Assembly (NCBI GenBank): GCA_016650135.1
Contig: JAENWH010000082.1
Location: forward strand, 1 to 7,491
Direction: 5' to 3'
Source: Peptostreptococcaceae bacterium
Lineage (GTDB): Bacteria > Bacillota_A > Clostridia > Peptostreptococcales > Anaerovoracaceae
Length of the DNA stretch: 7,491 nt
The position numbers and the translations under genes were made by a program. Below, in pieces: positions 1 through 4,594 of the stretch. Each line of letters begins with the position of its first letter. Within the stretch, counting starts at the first letter, position 1. Under the pieces are notes generated by a model. That model searched no databases and was not told the origin of the DNA. It saw nothing but the letters and a program-made list of their open reading frames with translations.

Positions 1-48
1 CATAACAAGGACAATTCCCTGAAATAAAAAATATTCAATGTATCTCAT
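1..48 (-). CDS. hyfC: HyfC-like membrane subunit, 5' end only (partial, runs off left edge)
   Basis: Sixteen codons are visible on the minus strand, starting with ATG at 46-48 and reading MRYIEYFLFQGIVLVM. A perfect AGGAGG (55-60) lies 6 nt upstream and overlaps the hyfB stop codon. The short, hydrophobic N-terminus directly behind hyfB is what is expected for HyfC/HycD, the NuoH-like membrane subunit that links the hydrophilic hydrogenase arm to the ion-pumping subunits. The identification rests mainly on gene order, since 16 residues are too few to prove the family. It is almost certainly translated from the same mRNA as hyfB. Confidence 0.6.
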   Translation of the reverse strand, partial: MRYIEYFLFQGIVLVM

Positions 49-54
49 GCGTCG

Positions 55-60
55 CCTCCT
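55..60 (-). promoter_or_regulatory. Ribosome binding site of hyfC overlapping the hyfB stop
   Basis: The minus strand reads AGGAGG here. Its last two bases on the plus strand belong to the hyfB TAG stop (59-61), and the ATG of the next gene follows after 6 nt. A terminating ribosome would therefore sit on the next gene's initiation region, which implies translational coupling and a fixed ratio of the two membrane subunits. Confidence 0.8.
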
Positions 61-2095
61 ATACCAATCTGTTATAAAGCATCAATATCAAAACAGCAAC
101 AAATATATATATTAAATAAGCATGTATACTTCCTGTTTGAATTTTTAATTTTGCCAATGTTGATAAGCCTCTTATTAATCTTGACAGAGGCTCATAAAGA
201 TATTTTTCAAATACCGGTTCCATTGTAATAACATATTCCATCTCTTCAGGATGATATTTGTATAATCCCTTTTGTTTAAGTTTCCTGGTTGGTCGGAAAA
301 GGAATCTGAAAATGATACTTAAAGTTTTTGAGTATCCACCGCTGGTATACTGCATTCTGCTATTCAGTGACTGATATCCGCAACCCCAGGTTTCGTATTT
401 TCTCTCAATGGTTTTACCGCCATAAAACTTTAATATCATCATCGCAATCAACCCGACTGCAGCCAATACTATTACCCCAGCAAGCGGCGAAATGCTGTTT
501 GCCCCTAATGTTAAAGGATAAGTAGCTACAAAGAATTTTCCTGACATATCCCCAATTAAGGATTGTCCAACGATACTTTCCACAATTTTATCTGCTATCC
601 CAATCAGTGTCATAGGTAGAATTCCAATTACAAGACACAAACCAACTAAAAGACCGATACCTGCATTCATTGCTTTTGGAACCTCTTTAGCATGTTCACT
701 ATGCTCTGTTCTGGGAAGACCTAAGAATGAAATTCCATACGCTTTCACAAAAGTTGCTAACGCAAGCGCCCCTGCAAATGCCAATACAGCTATTGAAAGC
801 ATGGTGACCAGATCTACATTTATGTCTCCTATCACGATATTTTTGATTAATGCCTGATAGGTAATCCATTCACCAATAAAGCCGTTGAAGGGAACGACAG
901 CCGAGATTGAAAGCGCTGCCCCCAGAAAAAGTACTGCACTGACAGGCATTTTCTTTGCCAGTCCTCCCAGTTCTTCCATATTTTTTGTATGAGTGGCATA
1001 TTGAATAGAACCTGCTCCAAGGAACAATCCACTTTTAAACAGTGAATGGTTAAAACTATGAACCAAAACAGCCATTAATCCTAAAGCACAAATTGTCTGA
1101 TCTCCTTTAGAATATCCGATAAAACTGATACCAAGTGCAATAAAAATAATACCGATATTTTCTATACTGCTGTAGGCTAAAAGTTTTTTGATGTTTTTCT
1201 CTATAAATGCATATGAAATGCCGACAAAAACCGTAATCATACCTACCGTCATCACGGTAATTCCCCACCAGGTATGCTCCACTCCCAGATACATTAAAAC
1301 AAACCTTATCATTCCATAAACTGCAGTTTTAATCATTACCCCTGACATAAAGGCTGAGCCATTGCTTGGTGCTGCCGGATGAGCTTTTGGAAGCCAGATA
1401 TGTAATGGGACCACTCCAGCCTTTGTCCCAAACCCTATAAGGAAGAATATAAACATCAGGTTTTTAATGCCGGAAGGGATACTGCTGCTTGACATATCCA
1501 TTCTGAAGCTTCCTGTGTAGCTAATCATAAGCATAAAATTGATGATTAAAAATGCTGTACCTGCAAGCGTCATGATGATGTAAAGCTTCCCTGCCTTTTG
1601 ATTCTCTTCATTATCGGATTCAAATACAACTATGAAATATGAGATGACCGACATGGCTTCCCATGCAATAAAGAACCAGATTGCATTACTGGCGGTAAAA
1701 ACAAAAAACAGAGACAGTATAAACGTACTCATCAGACAATTCAGTAATACTGTGTTCCTTTTTCCGTAATATTCCCCAATGTAACCGATGGAATAGACCG
1801 CTGTAGCAAAGGCCACGATTGAAAGAATCAATACAAAAAAAGCAGAAAGTCTGTCAAGCTCCGAATTTATTACTATAAATGACCACGATGAATCGATATT
1901 AATAATTGAAAGTTTTGCATTATAATACAACAAATATAACAAACTGCCGACCATACCAAGCAAACCGGCTGCTGCAGTCAGCACATTAGAGCCTATATTT
2001 GCCGTTTTTTGATTTTTCATCGTAAAAAGCGGGAAAAATAAGCTAAATCCATATAATATTAATGAAATCCGAATAATTATTTGTACAAAGATCAT
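59..2095 (-). CDS. hyfB: Hydrogenase-4 component B (HyfB), NuoL/MrpA-like proton-conducting subunit
   Basis: A 678-residue, very hydrophobic polytopic membrane protein of the NuoL/MrpA antiporter-like family. It is close in length to E. coli HyfB (about 672). In Hyf/Ech-type complexes this subunit pumps H+ or Na+ across the cytoplasmic membrane, driven by electron flow to H2. Counting from the ATG, I see the TM5 glutamate E146 (FIAWEAMS), the TM7 lysine K225 (GFGTKAGVVPLHIWLP), the HPAAPS motif from H239, K303/K304 before LLAYSS, H346 and H350 around HSFNHSLF, and K451 (FVKAYG). These are the charged residues of the proton path. The C-terminal ETWGCGYQ stretch (about 568-575) is typical of HyfB/HycC. 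The frame opens 13 codons earlier at a TTG (2134), but I chose the ATG at 2093-2095 because AAGGGAG (2107-2113) precedes it and the TTG has no RBS. It is the first visible gene of its operon, with hyfC next. HycC or a stand-alone Mrp subunit are less likely alternatives. Confidence 0.9.
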   Translation of the reverse strand: MIFVQIIIRISLILYGFSLFFPLFTMKNQKTANIGSNVLTAAAGLLGMVGSLLYLLYYNAKLSIINIDSSWSFIVINSELDRLSAFFVLILSIVAFATAVYSIGYIGEYYGKRNTVLLNCLMSTFILSLFFVFTASNAIWFFIAWEAMSVISYFIVVFESDNEENQKAGKLYIIMTLAGTAFLIINFMLMISYTGSFRMDMSSSSIPSGIKNLMFIFFLIGFGTKAGVVPLHIWLPKAHPAAPSNGSAFMSGVMIKTAVYGMIRFVLMYLGVEHTWWGITVMTVGMITVFVGISYAFIEKNIKKLLAYSSIENIGIIFIALGISFIGYSKGDQTICALGLMAVLVHSFNHSLFKSGLFLGAGSIQYATHTKNMEELGGLAKKMPVSAVLFLGAALSISAVVPFNGFIGEWITYQALIKNIVIGDINVDLVTMLSIAVLAFAGALALATFVKAYGISFLGLPRTEHSEHAKEVPKAMNAGIGLLVGLCLVIGILPMTLIGIADKIVESIVGQSLIGDMSGKFFVATYPLTLGANSISPLAGVIVLAAVGLIAMMILKFYGGKTIERKYETWGCGYQSLNSRMQYTSGGYSKTLSIIFRFLFRPTRKLKQKGLYKYHPEEMEYVITMEPVFEKYLYEPLSRLIRGLSTLAKLKIQTGSIHAYLIYIFVAVLILMLYNRLV

Positions 2096-2114
2096 AAGAA
2101 CAGACACTCCCTTG

Positions 2115-2157
2115 TTTTTTAAGTTAGTACACAAATTATATTTTTTAGTTAGTATAC
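2115..2157. repeat. Pair of 17-bp direct repeats (T6-AGTTAGTAYAC) in the hyfB leader, candidate operator
   Basis: TTTTTTAAGTTAGTACAC (2115-2132) and TTTTTTAGTTAGTATAC (2141-2157) are near-identical direct repeats. The AGTTAGTAYAC cores are offset by 25 bp and match in 10 of 11 positions. On the minus strand they read GTRTACTAACT and flank a TATAAT (2135-2140). AGTTAG/CTAACT half-sites are common in operators of MarR-family regulators, and a tandem-MarR gene lies divergently at 2740. The repeats lie 10-65 bp upstream of the hyfB RBS, where a bound protein would block initiation or elongation. The operator role is inference; the repeat itself is seen directly. Confidence 0.5.
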
Positions 2158-2162
2158 GAATA

Positions 2163-2191
2163 TTGACATAACGAACATTTTACATTATAAC
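2163..2191 (+). promoter_or_regulatory. Strong consensus sigma-70 promoter reading toward the MarR gene
   Basis: TTGACA (2163-2168, perfect) and TATAAC (2186-2191) are separated by the optimal 17 bp. This is the best promoter match I find in the window. Transcription would begin near 2198, about 540 nt before the tandem-MarR start codon. It therefore makes either an unusually long 5' leader or a separate small transcript across the repeat-rich region. It overlaps the minus-strand candidate at 2184-2212. Both the spacer start and the -10 contain ATAAC, the element enriched throughout this region. Confidence 0.5.
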
Positions 2192-2212
2192 TTATTTTAG
2201 AGACATTAACAA
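2184..2212 (-). promoter_or_regulatory. Candidate sigma-70 promoter for the hyf operon
   Basis: On the minus strand TTGTTA (2212-2207) is followed after 17 bp by a perfect TATAAT (2189-2184). Transcription would start near 2177 and give a leader of about 80 nt before the hyfB ATG, containing the AGTTAGTAYAC repeats. A second TATAAT on the same strand at 2140-2135 is an alternative, but I see no good -35 for it. The -10 overlaps the -10 of the oppositely directed promoter at 2163-2191, so the two probably compete for RNA polymerase. Confidence 0.45.
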
Positions 2213-2226
2213 TATGAAATTCCAGG

Positions 2227-2339
2227 GAATTCTAGGTGAATTCTAAAATAACCCGATTAATGCTTTAGGTTTGCTCGTTTCTGGTTTATTTTAGGTGCAT
2301 TTTGCTGGATTCAAGGTGATTATAGGTGCGATTTGCCTG
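2227..2339. repeat. Array of imperfect AGGTG-centred repeats
   Basis: TAGGTG occurs at 2233-2238, 2292-2297 and 2323-2328, with the variants TAGGTT (2266-2271) and AAGGTG (2313-2318). The two longest copies, 2288-2308 and 2319-2339, match in about 16 of 21 positions at a 31-bp offset, roughly three helical turns. The contexts around 2233 (GAATTCTAGGTGAATT) and 2313 (GGATTCAAGGTGATT) also resemble each other, and GAATTCTA is repeated at 2227-2234 and 2238-2245. None of the AGGTG copies precedes an open reading frame of useful length, so they do not look like ribosome binding sites. I infer protein-binding sites or decayed repeats; the function is unknown. Confidence 0.5.
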
Positions 2340-2353
2340 TATAACAGTTGATT

Positions 2354-2371
2354 AGGATAACTTGTTATCCT
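2354..2371. promoter_or_regulatory. Perfect 18-bp palindrome, candidate operator
   Basis: AGGATAACTTGTTATCCT has two perfectly complementary 8-bp arms around a TT centre. The size fits the DNA site of a dimeric winged-helix repressor. The inner ATAACT(T/G)GTTAT recurs at 2584-2595 (ATAACTGGTTAT), 227 bp downstream. There is no T tract after it, so it is not a terminator. It lies about 165 bp downstream of the -10 of the strong plus-strand promoter and about 70 bp upstream of a second candidate promoter. Confidence 0.5.
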
Positions 2372-2426
2372 CCAAGAACGTTATTTCAAAGAAATGTATA
2401 ACTAATTTTCCTAATAATATGGAATT

Positions 2427-2454
2427 TTAACAAAAGTAGCCAAAAAGTTATACT
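2427..2454 (+). promoter_or_regulatory. Second candidate promoter for the tandem-MarR gene
   Basis: TTAACA (2427-2432) and TATACT (2449-2454), separated by 16 bp, each match the sigma-70 consensus in five of six positions. The start point would be near 2461, giving a leader of about 280 nt. The -10 lies in a GTTATAC heptamer (2447-2453), so a regulator recognising that element would directly occlude this promoter. It is weaker than the promoter at 2163-2191. Confidence 0.35.
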
Positions 2455-2498
2455 ATTCTTTTTATTAGGCGCAAAAATATGCAAATTATCTATAAATA

Positions 2499-2546
2499 GT
2501 TATCCTTTTTCTCGTAAAAACACTTAAAGTATGAAAAGCATAGCCG
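2499..2546. repeat. 48-bp direct repeat, copy 1
   Basis: This copy runs from GTTATCCTTTTTCTCG to AAAGCATAGCCG and matches copy 2 (2591-2637) at a 92-bp offset. There are four mismatches in the first 40 or so positions, then a one-base length difference near the end. Both copies begin with a GTTAT element and contain AAAGTATGAAAAGC. A degenerate third copy may start at 2447 (GTTATACTATTCTTTTTATTAGGC...). The repeat lies inside the presumed leader of the MarR gene. I do not recognise it as a known riboswitch or mobile repeat. Confidence 0.7.
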
Positions 2547-2590
2547 CAAATAGAAAAAACCGAAAGTGAAAATAGCTTTTAAGATAACTG

Positions 2591-2637
2591 GTTATACTTT
2601 TTCTCGCAAAAACGCTCAAAGTATGAAAAGCTTGCCG
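2591..2637. repeat. 48-bp direct repeat, copy 2
   Basis: This is the second copy of the element at 2499-2546, one base shorter. It contains complementary arms ATACTTT (2594-2600) and AAAGTAT (2618-2624) around a 17-nt loop, so it could fold in RNA. Copy 1 keeps the arms with one mismatch. The 44 bp between the copies end in the ATAACTGGTTAT palindrome (2584-2595), whose right half is the start of this copy. Each copy carries ATGAAAAGC, which opens only a 10-12 codon frame without a ribosome binding site. Confidence 0.7.
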
Positions 2638-2686
2638 AGTAATGTAAAATACTGAATGTAAATTCCTACAAAAGCGAACTCAACAT

Positions 2687-2710
2687 ACTCAGCGGACTCA
2701 GCGGACTCAG
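2687..2710. repeat. 9-bp tandem repeat (ACTCAGCGG, about 2.7 copies) just upstream of the MarR gene
   Basis: ACTCAGCGG is repeated at 2687-2695 and 2696-2704, then partially at 2705-2710 (ACTCAG). It ends 18 bp before the GGAG of the MarR ribosome binding site. Short perfect tandem units can change in number by replication slippage, and here that would alter the leader next to the start codon. With under three units it may simply be a fixed microduplication. Confidence 0.65.
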
Positions 2711-2739
2711 AATCACCAATATATGAATGGAGTAACAAT

Positions 2740-3780
2740 ATGACCATAAATAACAATTTTCTTGAAATTCATCGGTTCTATAACCTGTCAAGATATCTGT
2801 TTTTAAATATTGACTGGGAATATAATGATTTAGTTAAGAACACCGGAATCAGTCTGCCTCAGCTTAGAGTTCTCTGGATCATAAAAATATATCCGGGGAT
2901 ATCCTTGTGTGAAATTGCTAAAATTGGATGTTGGTCCCCTCCAACTGTTACAAAAATGGTGCAAAGTTTAATTGCTAAAAAACTGGTGATTCGGTTAGAA
3001 TCCACAGATAAGAAACTTTTTGCTTTGGACCTGACCCGCAATGGAAAAACTATCATCAAAATAAATCAGTTAACAAAAGCTGACGATTTCGTGCTGTTTA
3101 ATCTTTTAAATGCCTTCAGTCCCGATGAAATCGACTCGGCCATTGAAATCTTCGAAAGGATAACAAGTCACTCAAATAATGATTTTTTATTTGATTATAT
3201 AAACAAAATGAATAGAATGGAACTTAAAATTAATTACCACGGATTCACTGACCTCGAAAAATCAAACCTTCAAAAGTTAATTCAGTTCTACAATTTATTA
3301 AGAACCTTTGTATTAACCACAGAAAAGAAACACAGGAGTTTACTGGTACCCTTAAACCTAACCTACCCTCAGCTAAGATCCCTTTGGATTATTAATGCTT
3401 TTCCAGGAATCACCTCCAAAAAGTTAAGTCAGCTAGCCTATCTGTCCCCTTCAACAGTTAATGTCATTGTTAAAAACCTTTTGAATAAAAACCTGATTGC
3501 AAAGGAAAAGTCAGAATTAAAAAATTCTCTTTTTCTGCATATTACAAATCCTGGGAAAACATTACTGGTTAATGATTTCCACAACAATCAAAAGAGTCTG
3601 CTTGCCTACCGTGATCTCACATTTCTGGCAACAGCCGAATTAAAATCATTAAATCTGTTTATGACCAAACTGAATGCATCGTTAAAAAATAATTATGTCC
3701 AGGTGTATATTGCGAAAACAATTAAAGAAATAGAAAAAATGGCTCTCCATTGTTCTGAAAAGCCATCTGACGATAATTGA
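2740..3780 (+). CDS. Tandem (double-domain) MarR-family transcriptional regulator
   Basis: A 346-residue protein about twice the usual MarR length (140-160). Two winged-helix modules are visible. The first spans about residues 10-150 and the second about 178-325. They align without gaps at an offset of 170: FYNLSR (13-18) with FYNLLR (183-188), PQLRVLWII (40-48) with PQLRSLWII (210-218), YPGIS with FPGIT, recognition helices SPPTVTKMVQSL (66-77) with SPSTVNVIVKNL (236-247), and GKT (102-104) with GKT (272-274). By eye 26 of 67 positions are identical between 40-106 and 210-276. Ordinary MarR proteins work as homodimers, so this chain is probably a built-in pseudo-dimer in the cytoplasm. The two halves differ: C57 and C64 lie in the first HTH and are absent from the second, and the second wing (EKSELKNSLFLHIT) lacks the usual D-x-R/K. 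The start is ATG with GGAG 7 nt upstream. It is divergent from hyfB, which it is the obvious candidate to control. The ligand is unknown. Confidence 0.88.
   Translation: MTINNNFLEIHRFYNLSRYLFLNIDWEYNDLVKNTGISLPQLRVLWIIKIYPGISLCEIAKIGCWSPPTVTKMVQSLIAKKLVIRLESTDKKLFALDLTRNGKTIIKINQLTKADDFVLFNLLNAFSPDEIDSAIEIFERITSHSNNDFLFDYINKMNRMELKINYHGFTDLEKSNLQKLIQFYNLLRTFVLTTEKKHRSLLVPLNLTYPQLRSLWIINAFPGITSKKLSQLAYLSPSTVNVIVKNLLNKNLIAKEKSELKNSLFLHITNPGKTLLVNDFHNNQKSLLAYRDLTFLATAELKSLNLFMTKLNASLKNNYVQVYIAKTIKEIEKMALHCSEKPSDDN
3734..3766 (-). terminator. Intrinsic terminator of the pyrophosphohydrolase-VOC unit, inside the MarR coding region
   Basis: On the minus strand ATGGCTTTTC (3766-3757) and GGAGAGCCAT (3748-3739) form a 10-bp stem with two G-U pairs and an 8-nt loop. 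A run of T follows at once (3739-3734). It begins 20 nt after the VOC stop codon. It is read only on the minus strand: on the plus strand the hairpin is followed by CTGACG, with no T tract. It lies within the last 15 codons of the convergent MarR gene, so terminator and coding sequence share the same bases. Confidence 0.65.
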
Positions 3781-3785
3781 ATTCT

Positions 3786-4154
3786 TTATCTTGTTGGTAT
3801 TATTTCTAACCAGTAACCATCCGGGTCAGCTATAAAGTAAATCCCCATTCCTTTATTTTCATAACAAATGCAATTCATATCCTTATGTTTTTCATAAGCC
3901 GCAGAGTAGTCATCCGTTCGAAAACCAATATGCATTTCGTTGTCTCCTAGATTGTACGGTTCTTTTCTGTCTCTCATCCAGGTGAGTTCAATCTGATGTT
4001 CAGATTCATCATTTGCCATAAAGACTAGAATAAATGAACCGTCTTCAGGTGCAATTCTTCTAACTTCCTTCAATCCTAAAGCCTCTTCATAAAAAGCCAT
4101 GGACTTTTCCAGATTAATAACATTGATACAATTATGTACAATTTTAAATTTCAT
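3786..4154 (-). CDS. Glyoxalase I-like VOC-family metalloenzyme (lactoylglutathione lyase type)
   Basis: A 122-residue protein with the two beta-alpha-beta-beta-beta halves of the vicinal oxygen chelate fold. The four metal ligands of class II (Ni/Co) glyoxalase I are all in place at H7 (IVHNCINV), E56 (HQIELTW), H75 (EMHIGF) and E117 (YWLEIIP). The first three nearly coincide with the E. coli GloA numbering. FYEEALGL (21-28) and DPDGYWLEI (110-118) are typical. The probable reaction is isomerisation of the hemithioacetal of methylglyoxal and a low-molecular-weight thiol, detoxifying methylglyoxal. Many clostridia lack glutathione, so another thiol or a different VOC reaction remains possible. 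The ATG shares one base with the preceding gene's TAA stop (TAATG), implying coupled translation. Its stop lies 5 bp from the end of the convergent MarR gene. Confidence 0.85.
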   Translation of the reverse strand: MKFKIVHNCINVINLEKSMAFYEEALGLKEVRRIAPEDGSFILVFMANDESEHQIELTWMRDRKEPYNLGDNEMHIGFRTDDYSAAYEKHKDMNCICYENKGMGIYFIADPDGYWLEIIPTR

Positions 4155-4489
4155 TATTTTCTCTCTTTCGCGCCATCATCTTCAACTTCCTGAAGAAGTA
4201 TTCTTTTTTTGAAGGAACCTCTTGCTTCACGTTTAATCAATTGAAGGTAATCTATATGCATTGGTTCATAATTTTTCAACTCAATCAGGCAATCAAGGAC
4301 TTCATAAATATCGGCGATTTCTTCCTCATTTTTACTGATTCTGTATTCATCAATCTCTTCGATGACTTTGTTAATCAGCGCTTCCTCATATTCTTTTTCG
4401 TTCATAATCCGTGAAGTCTGTTTTCTGCCGCTTTCTTCAATTAGCTGTGGTATGTTGTCTCTTGTCAATTTGTTATACGTCATTTTCAT
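4154..4489 (-). CDS. MazG/PRA-PH-like nucleoside triphosphate pyrophosphohydrolase
   Basis: A 111-residue all-alpha protein of the small clostridial family often labelled phosphoribosyl-ATP pyrophosphohydrolase. The opening YNKLTRDNIPQLIEESG and the closing REARGSFKKRI are characteristic. The Mg2+-binding signature of the MazG superfamily is present as E44, E45, E48 and E57, D60 (EExxE and ExxD) with a short 8-residue linker. Members hydrolyse a (d)NTP or phosphoribosyl-ATP to the monophosphate and pyrophosphate. No other his gene is nearby, so a house-cleaning role on non-canonical nucleotides is more likely than histidine synthesis. The start is the ATG at 4487-4489, chosen because AGGAGG (4498-4503) lies 8 nt upstream; a second ATG two codons later is too close to it. 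It overlaps the VOC gene by one base. Confidence 0.82.
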   Translation of the reverse strand: MKMTYNKLTRDNIPQLIEESGRKQTSRIMNEKEYEEALINKVIEEIDEYRISKNEEEIADIYEVLDCLIELKNYEPMHIDYLQLIKREARGSFKKRILLQEVEDDGAKERK

Positions 4490-4518
4490 AAAAACGCCCT
4501 CCTTTTTCTCCTGTAACT

Positions 4519-4547
4519 ATTATACCTCGCTTTATTACTCATAAACA
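4519..4547 (-). promoter_or_regulatory. Candidate promoter of the pyrophosphohydrolase-VOC unit
   Basis: A perfect TATAAT lies on the minus strand at 4524-4519, about 30 bp upstream of the ATG, so transcription would start around 4512, just before the AGGAGG. The sequence 17 bp further up, TGTTTA (4547-4542), is a poor -35, so the assignment rests on the -10 and its position. Confidence 0.45.
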
Positions 4548-4565
4548 TATGTAACTTTTAAAATC

Positions 4566-4585
4566 ATATTATTTTTAAATAATAT
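4566..4585. terminator. A+T-only hairpin between nhaC and the pyrophosphohydrolase gene
   Basis: ATATTATTT and AAATAATAT form a perfect 9-bp inverted repeat around TT. It begins 10 bp after the nhaC stop. On the minus strand it is followed by GATTTTAAAAG, so it could act as a weak terminator for nhaC. An all-A/T stem is poor for that job, and a protein-binding or promoter-upstream role for the next unit is equally possible. Confidence 0.35.
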
Positions 4586-4594
4586 TTTTCTGCA

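Larger units (their letters stand above)
2339..2597. repeat. Cluster of G(T/G)ATAAC heptamers in both orientations, candidate regulator-binding sites
   Basis: Heptamers of the form GTATAAC/GGATAAC or their complement lie at 2339-2345, 2355-2361, 2364-2370, 2396-2402, 2447-2453, 2499-2505 and 2591-2597, with AGATAAC at 2582-2588. Counting the ATAAC/GTTAT core alone I find twelve between 2168 and 2595: seven ATAAC (2168, 2187, 2248, 2341, 2357, 2398, 2584) and five GTTAT (2364, 2380, 2447, 2499, 2591). A rough composition-based expectation is two or three. Two pairs form palindromes (2354-2371 and 2584-2595), and one heptamer overlaps a candidate -10 (2449-2454). The pattern resembles a multi-site operator; which protein binds is not shown. 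Confidence 0.45.

Noticed and set aside
328..525. Short open frames opposite or within hyfB (328-525 plus, 847-1032 minus)
   Set aside because: Both overlap strongly conserved hyfB sequence in another frame and have no ribosome binding site of note.
2096..2134. TTG start for hyfB adding 13 residues
   Set aside because: No ribosome binding site precedes it, while AAGGGAG stands before the ATG at 2093-2095. The extra residues (mostly polar and Lys/Asn) do not resemble HyfB N-termini.
2529..2673. Micro-frames MKSIAANRKNRK and MKSLPSNVKY starting in the two 48-bp repeats, and MKFQGILGEF at 2215
   Set aside because: They are 10-12 codons long without Shine-Dalgarno sequences. The shared MKS start only reflects the DNA repeat, so no leader-peptide claim is justified.
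2096..2739. CRISPR array or sigma-54 promoter in the repeat-rich region
   Set aside because: The repeats differ in sequence and length, are not evenly spaced with unique spacers, and no cas gene is present. I found no GG-N10-GC pair with the sigma-54 consensus on either strand.
2859..3059. 66-codon minus-strand frame inside the MarR gene
   Set aside because: It is a shadow of the first MarR domain, whose plus-strand translation is clearly conserved.
4362..4544. Plus-strand frames opposite the pyrophosphohydrolase gene (4362-4544), nhaC (4789-4971) and the peptidase (6321-6518)
   Set aside because: All are antisense to well-supported genes and none shows a motif or start context.
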